A stretch of 64,000 bases of DNA. Origin: Panacagrimonas sp. GTDB lineage: Bacteria; Pseudomonadota; Gammaproteobacteria; Nevskiales; Nevskiaceae. Under the pieces are notes generated by a model. It was not told the DNA's origin, searched no databases, and saw nothing but the letters and a program-made list of their open reading frames with translations. The first letter of the stretch is position 1, and the number at the start of each line of letters is the position of its first letter. The position numbers and the translations under genes were made by a program. The stretch is taken from positions 16,046 through 80,045 of the forward strand of contig NZ_JAJFBP010000029.1 in assembly GCF_020697055.1 (NCBI RefSeq). The letters run 5' to 3'. This document shows positions 53,597 through 62,619 of the stretch, piece after piece.

Positions 53597-55029
53597 CAGA
53601 ACCACAGCGTGAGCTCCAGCTTGACCATGTACTGCGGGTCGGCTTCCTCGGGGAACGCGGCCTTGGGATCGAACATCGAGGCGCGCAGGCGCACGTTCGA
53701 ACGCAGGTCGTCGCCCTCGTCACCGCGCGCCGCTTCCACCGGCGCGCGGTTGCGGCCCATCGGATTGCTGAAGTAGTAGGCGACCGTCAGGTCGTAGCCG
53801 TCGCCCAGGGACTTGCCATCCCCCTCGGGCTGCACGCTGATGCCGTCGGCCACGATCGGTTCGCCGGCGTGCTGGCGCGAGAAGTGGCTGTAGACCAGGC
53901 TCGCGTCCCAGCGCTCCTGCGGAATCGAGATGTAGGCGGTGCCGACGTGCAGGTTGGTGAGATCCGCCTGCAGCGCACCGTTGAAACGGTAGACGTTGCT
54001 GCGCGTGCCGGTGAAGCGCGACAGGTTGCTGTGCAGTCCGGTCTGCTCGTAGCGGTGTTCGCGATCGCCATCCTCGCTGCCCGAGCCGAACGCGTAGTGC
54101 GCGCCGACCTGCACCGGGACCGTGGTCGGCAGCCGATAGCGCAGTCCGAGGTCGGCGGCCATCGCCTTCACGTCGTCGTCGGTCTCCACCGCCGGGTCGA
54201 TGTCGGTCGCCGGCGTGAAGTCCTTGCGGTCGCCCACCAGCGCGCTGACATCGGCCCAGTACGACCAGCCGGCCTGCGGCTTGGTGTCGTAGTAGCCGTT
54301 ATGCGTGTACAGGTCGATCCACGTGAGGTTGCGGTCGGAGCGCTTCGGATCGCGGCGCGTGTCGTCGTCGGTGATCTCTTCCTCGAAGTCGACGTTGTGA
54401 TCGAACGCGTGGATCGCGCGCGCGCCGACGAAGTGCCCGGCGGTCCACTGCGTGCCGATGCCGCCGAACACGAAGGTGCGGTCGCGCATGCTCGCCGGCG
54501 GATCGGAGTCGTCCGTCCGGTAGGTGAGGAACGACTCGGCCACGCCGATGTGCGTCTGCACCAGCGTCGTGTCGAAGATCCAGCGCACCGCCTCGATGTT
54601 GCGGTCGAACCAGAGGCCGTCCGGATCGCGCAGACGCTGCAGGCCCACGCGCATCACCTCGCCCGGATAGCTGGTGAGGCCCCGGTATTCGAGCCAGGCC
54701 TCGCGCAGCCGCCCGAAGGATTCGCTGCGGCGCGGCTGGTCCTCGTCGGTGACGGTGACCTCGTCGGTCGGCGCGTAGCCCTGCGCACGGAAGAACGCGG
54801 CCCAGTTCAGACCCGAATTCCAGTAGGCCGAGGCCTGCAGGTCGGCATACCCCTCGCTGGTTTCGTCGACATCGCCCAGGCCGAGATCGCGCTCGCCCTC
54901 GCCGAAGTAGCCCAGGCCCAGGCGCAGATCGGTCTGCCAGCCCGCCGGCACGTCCTGCGCCGGCTGCGCGGCCTGGGTCACGCCGAATGCGGCGCAGAAC
55001 ATCATCAGTTTCGGGATTCGAGTGCTCAT
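53596..55029 (-). CDS. algE: Alginate export porin AlgE
   Basis: A 477-residue outer-membrane 18-strand-type barrel. The signal peptide ends around TQA-AQ; the mature start GWQTDLRLGLGYFGEGERDL, WLEYRGLTSYPGEVMRVGLQ, WSYWADVSALVGDRKDFTPA and the C-terminal strand YMVKLELTLWF with terminal Phe fit AlgE. Acidic and charged loops are abundant; electropositive pore residues cannot be placed by eye. It follows algK by 8 bp, consistent with AlgK-AlgE forming the secretion channel. Confidence 0.94.
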   Translation of the reverse strand: MSTRIPKLMMFCAAFGVTQAAQPAQDVPAGWQTDLRLGLGYFGEGERDLGLGDVDETSEGYADLQASAYWNSGLNWAAFFRAQGYAPTDEVTVTDEDQPRRSESFGRLREAWLEYRGLTSYPGEVMRVGLQRLRDPDGLWFDRNIEAVRWIFDTTLVQTHIGVAESFLTYRTDDSDPPASMRDRTFVFGGIGTQWTAGHFVGARAIHAFDHNVDFEEEITDDDTRRDPKRSDRNLTWIDLYTHNGYYDTKPQAGWSYWADVSALVGDRKDFTPATDIDPAVETDDDVKAMAADLGLRYRLPTTVPVQVGAHYAFGSGSEDGDREHRYEQTGLHSNLSRFTGTRSNVYRFNGALQADLTNLHVGTAYISIPQERWDASLVYSHFSRQHAGEPIVADGISVQPEGDGKSLGDGYDLTVAYYFSNPMGRNRAPVEAARGDEGDDLRSNVRLRASMFDPKAAFPEEADPQYMVKLELTLWF

Positions 55030-55037
55030 GGCGTCTC

Positions 55038-56447
55038 CTATTTCTTCGTTGTCTGACTCGAAGCCGTAGCCAGCGCGTCGTCGGTGGCCACCGCGCGCGG
55101 AAGTGCTGCGGCGGCGTGACGGGCGTCGAATTCGGCTTCTGCGAGCGCTTGCGCGTTCGCCACTTGCTGCTGGCTCATCACCGGCTGCAGCCGGTTGAGC
55201 AGGTCGGGTGCACCCGGGTTTCCGTAGTGCTCGGCGAGCTTGGCGAAGGCGTAGGCCTTCACCGGATCCACGCGGATGCCGCGGTTGCGCGAATACATGC
55301 GCGCCAGCGCCATGTCCGCGTTGGGATGACCGGCGCGCGCCGCGACCAGGTAGTGCTTGAGCGCGCGCGAAGGATCGGGCAGACCCTGGTAGCCGCGTTC
55401 GTACAGGCGGCCGAGCCAGACGTGCGCACCCGACAGCGTCGGTGCCGCTTCACGCAGCAAGCGCTCGGCCTCGATGGCGTCGGCGTGCGGGTTGGACTCG
55501 TCGAGGTACAAGCGACCGAGGTACAGCGCCGCCTCGAGCGATCCGGCCTTGTACGCCGCGCGCAGCAGCTCGACCGCATCGGCCGAGGGATCGAGGCTGG
55601 GCTTGAGCACGAGCATGCGCGCCTTGCGCGCGAGCACCGAGGCCGACGGCTCCTTGATCAGCGTCAAGAGCTTGTAGCCGCCCTCGACGTTGGGCTCGCC
55701 CACGTCGTCTTCCGACGACATCGCACGCGCCACGCGCTCGAGATTTTCGGGCGTGACCTGGCCTTCCTTGTAGCGGGCGACGACTTCGGCGCCGATCTTC
55801 TCCAGCGCGGCCTTGTCCTCGGTCGAGCGGTAGTGCATCACCAGGTCGGCGTAGCACTCCTGCACGAGCTTGCGATCGCGCTCGCACAGCGATACCAGCG
55901 CTTTCTCGGCCACCTGTTCGTCGCGATGGGCGCGATACCACGCGATCGCCTCTGCGCGTTCCTCGGGGAGCCGGCTCTGCGCGACCTTCTGCGCCAGGCC
56001 GGCGGCCGCATCGAGGCTGACCAGCTGCGGAAATTCCCGGTAGAGGCGCAGCTGCAGCGGCAGCGCGGAGCTGTCCTCGCGGACGATCTCCTTGAGCAGC
56101 TTGTCGACCTCGGCCGGATCGGCGCGGCCGGCGCGCATCATCGTGCGCACGAGCGGCAGTCGCAGCGCCGGGTCCTGCTTGGCGGCCAGGCGATACCACT
56201 CCACCGCCTGCACCGCCGATGCCCGCGTGTTCTGCGCCGCGTAGGTCCGTGCCAATGCGACCTGTGCTTCCAGATAGCCCTGTTCGGCCAGCGGCTTGAG
56301 ATCGCTCTCGGCCGCGGCCAGGTCGCCGCGTTCGAGCGCGGCCTTGCCGCGCGCGAGGTCGGGAAGCGCCCACGTCGCCGCCGACGACGCGAGCAGGCCC
56401 AGCGACAGCGCGCTCAGCGCGAGCCGGGAGCAGGAGGCGCGTTTCAC
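55038..56447 (-). CDS. algK: Alginate secretion TPR/Sel1-repeat protein AlgK
   Basis: A 469-residue scaffold with Sel1-like repeats (YLEAQVALARTYAAQNTRAS, AALYLGRLYLDESNPHADAI, AHVWLGRLYERGYQGLPDPS and ADMALARMYSRNRGIRVDPV). GTG 56447 overlaps the alg44 stop (GTGA) and gives a signal sequence RLALSALSLGLLASSAATWA. Pseudomonas AlgK is an outer-membrane lipoprotein; here no lipobox Cys occurs at the cleavage site, the only nearby Cys being in the basic n-region. It links the inner-membrane synthase to the AlgE pore. Confidence 0.93.
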   Translation of the reverse strand: MKRASCSRLALSALSLGLLASSAATWALPDLARGKAALERGDLAAAESDLKPLAEQGYLEAQVALARTYAAQNTRASAVQAVEWYRLAAKQDPALRLPLVRTMMRAGRADPAEVDKLLKEIVREDSSALPLQLRLYREFPQLVSLDAAAGLAQKVAQSRLPEERAEAIAWYRAHRDEQVAEKALVSLCERDRKLVQECYADLVMHYRSTEDKAALEKIGAEVVARYKEGQVTPENLERVARAMSSEDDVGEPNVEGGYKLLTLIKEPSASVLARKARMLVLKPSLDPSADAVELLRAAYKAGSLEAALYLGRLYLDESNPHADAIEAERLLREAAPTLSGAHVWLGRLYERGYQGLPDPSRALKHYLVAARAGHPNADMALARMYSRNRGIRVDPVKAYAFAKLAEHYGNPGAPDLLNRLQPVMSQQQVANAQALAEAEFDARHAAAALPRAVATDDALATASSQTTKK

Positions 56448-57712
56448 GGACGCGACTCCGCGTGCGCCGACGAAAACCCGCCGAGCGAGCGCGTCGACAG
56501 CCACGAGCGGTTGGCCGCGCTCACCTGCACCGGGCGGCTCATCAGGTCCATCGGCAGGTTGTCGTCGGGCGTGACCATGACGACCACGTCCTGGCTCAGC
56601 GAATCGGGATCGCCGTCGTGACGCAGCTGCGAGACGTGTCCCGTCCGCGGCAGCGGATCACCGTTGATGTGCAGCGTCACCTGCGTACCCGGCTGCAGGC
56701 GCTCGGCCTCGCGATAGCCGAAGCGCGCCACCACGTAGGGCTCGAACTCGATCGGCGCGAGGTCGGCGATGTGCTGGCCCTTGCCGACGTACTGTCCGTC
56801 GGCGGCGTACGTCGCAAGGACGCGGCAATCGCAGGGGCTGGTGACGGTGCCCTGCACTTCCTTGCTCAGCAGCTTGTCGATCTCGGCCTGCGTGAGCTGG
56901 GCTTCGAGCGCCTGCGCGTTGACCAGGCCGAACATCGAGGTCTGGAACGAACCGATCGCGCTGCCCTTCTTCACGATGCCGTCGGCCGGGATCAGGCTGC
57001 GGTAGATGCCGTCGCGCGGCATCGCCACCTGGAAGCGCGGACCGCTGACGCGGGCGGCGGTGGAGTTGGCGCCGAACAGCTTCTCGTCGACGCGCTGCGC
57101 CGTGTAGATCAGCGCGACCAGGCCCAGCAGCAGCACCACCGCGGTCTGCGCCATCGCGCGGAAGCGCGAACCGAAGCCGCGACGCTGCACCGGCGCGGGC
57201 TTGTTCGCGCGGGCCGGCCCGAAGTTGTTGCGCGACAGCGTGTGCATCAGCTCGCCGGCGCCCACCAGCTCGCCGCCGAGGAAACCGCTGACCACGCGCC
57301 GCAGCGTGGAGATCGCGGTGGCATCGAGCTGCTCGAAGCGGACGCCGACGCGGCCGCTCGGATCGGCGCTGCGCACGTCGAAGCGGACCGGCACCGCCAC
57401 CGAGATCGTTTCGAGCTTCAGGTGGATGCGCCCGGTGTATTGCTCACCGACGCGAAAGCTGTGGCCCTGGGCATCGAATGCCAGGCCTCCGCCGGACAGA
57501 TCGTGCAGACGAAAGCGCTGCGTTCCGCCCTGCGGCACGCTCAGTTCGAGCACGCCGGGCACCTTGGCGCGGACGTACTGGCGCTGGATCTCCGACTCGT
57601 GGACCAGGTTGTGGGTGGCTGCGCGCGGGGGATTCGGAGGCACGTTGGATTCTCCGGAGGCGGCGTAGGGATTTGGATTGGCGGCGACTGCAGCGGCGGA
57701 ACGGCGGTTCAT
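56444..57712 (-). CDS. alg44: Alginate co-polymerase Alg44 with PilZ c-di-GMP receptor domain
   Basis: A 422-residue inner-membrane protein. The N-terminal PilZ domain has RQYVR (Arg44-x3-Arg48) and DLSGGG (Asp71-x-Ser73-x2-Gly76), the two c-di-GMP-binding motifs, so polymerisation should need c-di-GMP. One transmembrane helix (AMAQTAVVLLLGLVALIYTA, about 190-210) is followed by a periplasmic HlyD-like barrel-sandwich part (GTVTSPCDCRVLATYAADGQ). ATG 57712. The N-terminal 40 residues are a low-complexity extension. 29 bp from alg8. Confidence 0.95.
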   Translation of the reverse strand: MNRRSAAAVAANPNPYAASGESNVPPNPPRAATHNLVHESEIQRQYVRAKVPGVLELSVPQGGTQRFRLHDLSGGGLAFDAQGHSFRVGEQYTGRIHLKLETISVAVPVRFDVRSADPSGRVGVRFEQLDATAISTLRRVVSGFLGGELVGAGELMHTLSRNNFGPARANKPAPVQRRGFGSRFRAMAQTAVVLLLGLVALIYTAQRVDEKLFGANSTAARVSGPRFQVAMPRDGIYRSLIPADGIVKKGSAIGSFQTSMFGLVNAQALEAQLTQAEIDKLLSKEVQGTVTSPCDCRVLATYAADGQYVGKGQHIADLAPIEFEPYVVARFGYREAERLQPGTQVTLHINGDPLPRTGHVSQLRHDGDPDSLSQDVVVMVTPDDNLPMDLMSRPVQVSAANRSWLSTRSLGGFSSAHAESRP

Positions 57713-57741
57713 TGAAAGAATCCTCGGGAGAATCGGTTCAC

Positions 57742-59223
57742 TCAGATCAGGGAGACCACCACGGCGGCGAACAGGCTCGCGCTCGCGGCCATCAACGCCG
57801 GCGACGACCAGCGGTTGAAGCGCGCCTGCCACGCATCGAGATCGCGCGTGAGCTTGGTGTCCTGGCGCGTCCACGACTGTTGGTCGAGGTGGAACGAAAC
57901 CTTGATCTTCATCAGCGAGCCGACCACCTGGTTGTAATAGAGCAGCAGCGGGAACGTCGGCCCGACAGGGTGTCCGGAGAAGGCGAGCAGGATCGTCAGC
58001 ACCAGGCGCGAGAAGCCGATCCACAGCAGATAGCCCATCAGCAGCTCGGGGCCGTAGATCAGCGTGCCCCACAGCGCCACGGAGATGCCGAGCAGGCTGG
58101 TCCACATCGAGATGCGCTGATCGATCAGCACGTACCAGACGAACGGACCGAGCACCTTCCAGCCCAGCTTGGTGGCGCGCTGGTTCTGGCGCAGCGAGTT
58201 GCCGTACCAGCGGAACATCAGCTTGCGGCTGGCACGCACGAACGACTTGTCGGGCGGATGCTCGACGGTGGTGATCGAGGCATCGGGCACGTACCAGGTG
58301 TCCCAGCCCATGCGGACGAGGCTGTACCAGCTGGACTTGTCGTCGCCCGTGAGGAACTTGAAGGTGCCCAGGCGCCAGTGATCGAGGTGATCGTTCTCGA
58401 CGTCCTCGATGAATTCCGGATCGGTGACGATGCAGGCGCGGAACATCGACATGCGTCCCGTCAGCGTCAGCACGCGATGCGACAGCGCCATCGAGCACAT
58501 GTTGAGATGGCGCTGCGCGAAGCGCATGCGATGCCACTCGCGCATCAGGTAGCCGCCCCGGACCTCGCAGAACTCGTTGGTGGTCAGCGCACCCATGCGC
58601 GTGCGGGTGCGGAAGAACGGCACCGTGCGATCGAGCACGCCGTGTTGCAGCACGGTGTCGCCGTCGACGACGGCCACCAGCGCATCGGGTGCGGGCAGAT
58701 CGCGGGAGATGGCGCGGAAGCCCTGCGCCAGCGCATCGCGCTTGCCGGTGCCGGGGATGCGCACGATCAGCAGGCGCACGTGCTCGGGCGGCGCGTAGCG
58801 TTCCCACAGCATCTTGACCAGCTGCTCGTCGGCCATCTCGACGATCGAGGCCACCACCGTGGCCGGTCCCTTCCAGGCCATCGCCTCCTGGATCACCGAT
58901 CGATACACAGCCGCCGAGGTGGAGCTGTCGATGCGAAAGCTGGTGACCATCAGGTACACCGGCGCCGGCGGCGCGCCTTTGGCCTGCTCGGCCAGCGCGT
59001 CGCGTTTGAGCTTGGGATAGCGCCGGTGCAGAAAGATCATCGCCCGGACGAAATGGACCGCGCCGAGCGAGTAACGCCACAGCCCGATCGTCCCGAGCGC
59101 CACCCAATAGGTGGCGTGCTCGGGATCGAACGCCGTTTCCGGCAACAGCAGGGCGATCGCGCCCAGGGCGCCGAGATAGATCAGCCACCCCGAGGCGGAG
59201 ACCAGTGCGCGGATCATGACCAT
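57742..59223 (-). CDS. alg8: Alginate polymerase Alg8 (GT2 mannuronosyltransferase)
   Basis: A 493-residue integral-membrane processive glycosyltransferase making polymannuronate from GDP-mannuronate. N-terminal helices ([17 protein letters not shown]) precede the GT-A domain with [12 protein letters not shown] (DxD), [40 protein letters not shown] and [20 protein letters not shown] (catalytic Asp), followed by membrane helices. Length equals that of Pseudomonas Alg8 (494). An ATG at 59217 is an alternative start. 25 bp after algD. Confidence 0.95.
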   Translation of the reverse strand: MVMIRALVSASGWLIYLGALGAIALLLPETAFDPEHATYWVALGTIGLWRYSLGAVHFVRAMIFLHRRYPKLKRDALAEQAKGAPPAPVYLMVTSFRIDSSTSAAVYRSVIQEAMAWKGPATVVASIVEMADEQLVKMLWERYAPPEHVRLLIVRIPGTGKRDALAQGFRAISRDLPAPDALVAVVDGDTVLQHGVLDRTVPFFRTRTRMGALTTNEFCEVRGGYLMREWHRMRFAQRHLNMCSMALSHRVLTLTGRMSMFRACIVTDPEFIEDVENDHLDHWRLGTFKFLTGDDKSSWYSLVRMGWDTWYVPDASITTVEHPPDKSFVRASRKLMFRWYGNSLRQNQRATKLGWKVLGPFVWYVLIDQRISMWTSLLGISVALWGTLIYGPELLMGYLLWIGFSRLVLTILLAFSGHPVGPTFPLLLYYNQVVGSLMKIKVSFHLDQQSWTRQDTKLTRDLDAWQARFNRWSSPALMAASASLFAAVVVSLI

Positions 59224-59248
59224 GAGCGCGTCGCCCTCGATCGCCGCC

Positions 59249-60559
59249 TTACCAGCAGATGCCCTGCGTGTGGCCGTGCGAGACGCCGTTCATGAAGCCC
59301 ACCAGGTCCAGCGTGGGCCGGCTGCCGTTGACGCGCTCGAGCGCCTTGGCGAACTGCGCGTCGCGGTTGCCCACGATCATGACCTCGCCATGATCGATGA
59401 CTTCCTCGAGGTTCGAGTTGAGCAGCGACGAGACGTGCGGAATCTTCTCGTTGATGTACTCGCGATTGGCGCCGTGCACGCGCGCGTAGTCGACGTTGCG
59501 ATCGAAGATGCTCAGCTCGTAGCCCTTGCCGATCAGCGTCTCGGCCAGTTCCACCAGCGGGCTTTCGCGCAGATCGTCGGTCTCGGACTTGAACGACAGG
59601 CCCAGCAGGCTGATGCGGCGCTTGCCGAACGAGGTGATCAGCTCCACCGCCTTGGCGATCTGATCCTTGTTGCTGCGCAGGACCGCGCTGAGCATCGGCG
59701 GTTCGACGTCGAGCTGGTTGGCCCGATACACCAGCGCGCGCATGTCCTTGGGCAGGCACGAGCCGCCGAAGGCGAAGCCGGGCTTCATGTAGTACGGCGA
59801 GATGTTGAGCTTGGTGTCGGAGCAGACGATCTCCATCACCGCGCGACCGTCGACACCGGCGGCCTTGGCGATGGCGCCGATCTCGTTGGCGAAGGTCACC
59901 TTCACCGCGTGCCAGGCGTTGCACGAGTACTTGACCATCTCGGCGATCTCGATGGTGCGGCGGATCACCGGCGCCGGGAACGGCGTGTAGAGCTCGGCCA
60001 GCGCATCACCCGACCGCGTGTCGATCTCGCCGATCACCGTCATCGGCGGCTCGAGGAAGTCCTTGATCGCGGTGCTCTCGCGCAGGAACTCCGGATTGAT
60101 CGCGACGCCGAAGTCGGCGCCGGCGGTCTTGCCCGAGGCTTCCTCGAGCAACGGGATCACGTGCTTGCTCACCGTGCCGGGCAGCACCGTGCTGCGCACC
60201 ACCACCGAGTGGTAGGTGTCCTTGTCGCGCAGCGCCTTGCCGATGGCCTTGCACACCTTCTTCATGTAGCGAAGGTCGAGCGAGCCGTTCTTCCGGCTCG
60301 GCGTTCCGACGCAGATCATCGTCAGATCGGTACTGCGAATTGCATCCTGGGTATCCGAAGTTGCACGCAGGCGCCCGAGTCGGACCGAGCGTTCGAGGAT
60401 CGCTTCCAGACCCGGCTCGACGACCGGCGCCTTGCCGCGATTGGTGAGGTCGACCTTGATGGGTGACACGTCCACGCCGACGACGTCGTGTCCGGCATCG
60501 GACAGACAGGCGGCGCAGACGGCGCCTACATAGCCCAGACCGAAAATGCTGATACGCAT
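59249..60559 (-). CDS. algD: GDP-mannose 6-dehydrogenase AlgD
   Basis: A 436-residue NAD-dependent four-electron dehydrogenase making GDP-mannuronate, the committed step of alginate. [20 protein letters not shown] (GxGxxG) opens the protein; [11 protein letters not shown], the catalytic-Cys motif [20 protein letters not shown], and [20 protein letters not shown] follow. The length is the same as Pseudomonas AlgD. ATG 60559 is preceded by GAGGGA; a longer frame starting at 60616 is not conserved. It is the first gene of the operon and lies about 63 nt downstream of the predicted sigma-54 start point. Confidence 0.97.
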   Translation of the reverse strand: MRISIFGLGYVGAVCAACLSDAGHDVVGVDVSPIKVDLTNRGKAPVVEPGLEAILERSVRLGRLRATSDTQDAIRSTDLTMICVGTPSRKNGSLDLRYMKKVCKAIGKALRDKDTYHSVVVRSTVLPGTVSKHVIPLLEEASGKTAGADFGVAINPEFLRESTAIKDFLEPPMTVIGEIDTRSGDALAELYTPFPAPVIRRTIEIAEMVKYSCNAWHAVKVTFANEIGAIAKAAGVDGRAVMEIVCSDTKLNISPYYMKPGFAFGGSCLPKDMRALVYRANQLDVEPPMLSAVLRSNKDQIAKAVELITSFGKRRISLLGLSFKSETDDLRESPLVELAETLIGKGYELSIFDRNVDYARVHGANREYINEKIPHVSSLLNSNLEEVIDHGEVMIVGNRDAQFAKALERVNGSRPTLDLVGFMNGVSHGHTQGICW

Positions 60560-60634
60560 GATTCCCTCGCTGTTGGTTGGTTGCTGGATGCCACGCCGAT
60601 GCCTTGCTCGCCGCACCCTCTGCAGGGACCTATG

Positions 60635-60649
60635 GCAACGGCGGTGCCA
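60635..60649 (-). promoter_or_regulatory. Sigma-54 (RpoN) promoter of the algD operon
   Basis: On the minus strand the sequence reads TGGCACCGCCGTTGC: the -24 element TGGCAC (60649-60644), 5 nt, and the -12 element TTGC (60638-60635). This is an exact match to the core sigma-54 consensus TGGCAC-N5-TTGC. Transcription should begin near 60622, giving a leader of about 63 nt before the algD ATG. A sigma-54 activator gene lies in the divergent operon. Confidence 0.88.
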
Positions 60650-60734
60650 ATCGCCAAAAGCTCAGGGATTTCACGTGGTTAATCCCAGGGTCAGGCGCCG
60701 GGGACCACAGTGCGGCGTGCCATCGCGAAGAACC

Positions 60735-60752
60735 TGTCGGCGAATGGCGACA
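60735..60752. promoter_or_regulatory. TGTC-N10-GACA activator site 1 (GlrR/QseF-type)
   Basis: TGTCGGCGAATGGCGACA is a perfect TGTC-N10-GACA inverted repeat, the motif known for GlrR at enterobacterial glmY/glmZ promoters. It is centred about 120 bp upstream of the predicted algD start point, a usual enhancer position for a sigma-54 activator. Confidence 0.75.
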
Positions 60753-60801
60753 CATCGAACAGGAGAGGTCTGCAAGTGATTGATTTGCGACGCGGCGGCG
60801 A

Positions 60802-60819
60802 TGTCGCAAAACAGCGTCA
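60802..60819. promoter_or_regulatory. Degenerate TGTC-N10-GACA site
   Basis: TGTCGCAAAACAGCGTCA keeps the left half and spacing but has GTCA for GACA (one mismatch). It lies between the two perfect sites, about 190 bp upstream of the algD start point. A weaker site is plausible; chance cannot be excluded. Confidence 0.4.
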
Positions 60820-60953
60820 ACCCGATCCGGGCTCACCGTCTCATGCGCGATACGACGACCTGCACCGCACCCGTCCGGGCCCGCGGCCCCGCGGGTTTTC
60901 ATGCGTGCTGCGCTGCGACATTTCGCCGATCGGACCGCGTCCGAACGTCCCGC

Positions 60954-60971
60954 TGTCGCCATCTGGAGACA
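60954..60971. promoter_or_regulatory. TGTC-N10-GACA activator site 2 (GlrR/QseF-type)
   Basis: TGTCGCCATCTGGAGACA is a second perfect TGTC-N10-GACA repeat, about 340 bp upstream of the algD start point and 50 bp before the histidine-kinase ATG. It could serve algD from a distance by looping or allow autoregulation of the kinase operon. Confidence 0.68.
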
Positions 60972-61020
60972 ACGACCCCTCACGAAATGGAGTGCGCGCG
61001 ACATTTGCATGGAGTTGCGA

Positions 61021-62619
61021 ATGACGACGTCGATCTCGTCGTCGCACCTCGTTGCGCCACCATCGCCGGAGGGCGGCATGGGCGTTCCAATCACCGCTCC
61101 ACTCGAGCACACGGAGAACATCGCGGACACCACGGAGAGGTCCGCGGATGCGCTGCGCCCGCCATCGCTCGGCGGTGCGCTGCGCAGTTGGGTGGTGCGA
61201 CGCCTGCTGCCCAAGACGATGGTCGGGCTCGTTGCAACGAGCAAGGGTCTGGCGATGGCGCCGCTGGTGGCGATGCTCGTGGTGATGGGCGTTGCGCTCG
61301 ATCGCATGCTGCTGCGTGGCGAGCAGCTGGTCGGCGAAGGCCAGAAGATCGAGGTCTACGGCGCGACGTTGCGCACCGAGCTCGAGGACCTCGAACGCGT
61401 CGCGCTCCAGCACTACGCGCTGGAGGATCCGGCGCTGCTGGAGATCATCCGCCAGCGATTGGCGACCACGCGCGCCGCGGCGGCGCGCTTCTCCGACGAT
61501 CGCCTGCCCACCGAAGTGCGACTGCACGCACGCGAGCTCACCGACGGGCTCGACCAGATCAGCCGCAACATGACGCTGGCCAACGACGCGCAACGCGTCG
61601 GTTCGATCCGCACGCTCGCCGAGAAGGCCGAGAACGTGGTCACCGAGGGACGGGTGGCCATCTACGGCCAGGTGCAGGAGCTCAACGCGCGTTCGGTGCT
61701 CGTGCGCAACGTGCTCGTGCTCTCGGTGATGATCGTGGTGCTGCTCACCATCGCGCTGACGCTGGGACTTTCGCGCGTGATCGCGCGGCCGCTGCACAGC
61801 CTGCGCGCGGCGATCGCGGCGCTCGGCACCGCCAACTACGAATCGCCGATCGAGATCGAGTATCCGCGCGAGCTCGCGCGTCTTGGCGAGAAGCTCGAAT
61901 GGCTGCGGCGGCGCCTGCGCGATCTCGAGGCGGACAAGGACCGGTTCCTGCGGCACGTCTCGCACGAGCTCAAGACGCCGCTGGCGAGCCTGCGCGAAGG
62001 CACCGACCTGCTGCTCGAGCGCTCGTTCGGGACGCTCAACGCGCGCCAGGCGGAAGTGGCGCAGATCCTGGCCGAGTCCGCGCTGGATCTGGACGCGCAG
62101 ATCCGCAACCTGCTCGCCTACGCCGAGTGGCGCCGCGGGCAGCGCGACGTCGAGATGAGCTGGATCGACGGCAGCATCCTGGTCGACGAGGTGGTGTCGT
62201 CACAAAGACTGACCCTTTCCAAGCGCAAGCTCGACATCCATCTGGATCTGCGCGCACCGCTGATCTACGGTCATCGCTGGAGCCTGCGCGTGTCGCTCGG
62301 AAATCTGCTCAGCAACGCGGTCAAACACGCGCCGCGCGGCAGCACCATCGACGTCTCGATCGATCGGCGGCACGGTCGATGCCGGCTCTCGGTGCGCGAT
62401 CGCGGACGCGGCGTCCCGGTGTCGGAACGCGAACGCATCCTGGAACCCTTCGTTCGAGGCTCGGATCCGGAGGAATCGGGCATGCGCGGAACCGGCATCG
62501 GGTTGTCCATTGTCAATGAGACGGTCAAAGCACATGGAGGAACGCTTGAAGTTCAGGAGGCAGACCCGGGCGCCCGGTTCGTACTCGATTGGCCGAGTCC
62601 TGAGACCGATGCTCATTAG
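61021..62619 (+). CDS. glrK: Sensor histidine kinase, GlrK/QseE type
   Basis: A 532-residue membrane kinase, ATG 61021 with GGAG 6 nt upstream. A cytoplasmic N-terminal lead of about 65 residues, TM1 (GLAMAPLVAMLVVMGVAL, about 76-93), a helical periplasmic sensor (about 95-225), TM2 (VLVLSVMIVVLLTIALTLGL, about 231-250), HAMP (about 252-305), the HisKA box RHVSHELKTPLASLREG with His315, and the HATPase boxes LGNLLSNAVKHAPRG (N), RDRGRGVPVSE (G1) and GTGIGLSIV (G2). With the following lipoprotein and sigma-54 activator it makes the glrK-qseG-glrR order of E. coli. Divergent from algD. Confidence 0.9.
   Translation: MTTSISSSHLVAPPSPEGGMGVPITAPLEHTENIADTTERSADALRPPSLGGALRSWVVRRLLPKTMVGLVATSKGLAMAPLVAMLVVMGVALDRMLLRGEQLVGEGQKIEVYGATLRTELEDLERVALQHYALEDPALLEIIRQRLATTRAAAARFSDDRLPTEVRLHARELTDGLDQISRNMTLANDAQRVGSIRTLAEKAENVVTEGRVAIYGQVQELNARSVLVRNVLVLSVMIVVLLTIALTLGLSRVIARPLHSLRAAIAALGTANYESPIEIEYPRELARLGEKLEWLRRRLRDLEADKDRFLRHVSHELKTPLASLREGTDLLLERSFGTLNARQAEVAQILAESALDLDAQIRNLLAYAEWRRGQRDVEMSWIDGSILVDEVVSSQRLTLSKRKLDIHLDLRAPLIYGHRWSLRVSLGNLLSNAVKHAPRGSTIDVSIDRRHGRCRLSVRDRGRGVPVSERERILEPFVRGSDPEESGMRGTGIGLSIVNETVKAHGGTLEVQEADPGARFVLDWPSPETDAH

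Noticed and set aside
50870..53776. A 968-codon open frame on the plus strand across algI and algG
   Set aside because: It is antisense to well-recognised genes, Arg/His/Val-rich and has no domain; a by-product of high GC third positions.
60710..61024. Short open frames in the algD-glrK gap
   Set aside because: No ribosome site, no conserved-looking sequence, and the region is densely occupied by regulatory motifs.
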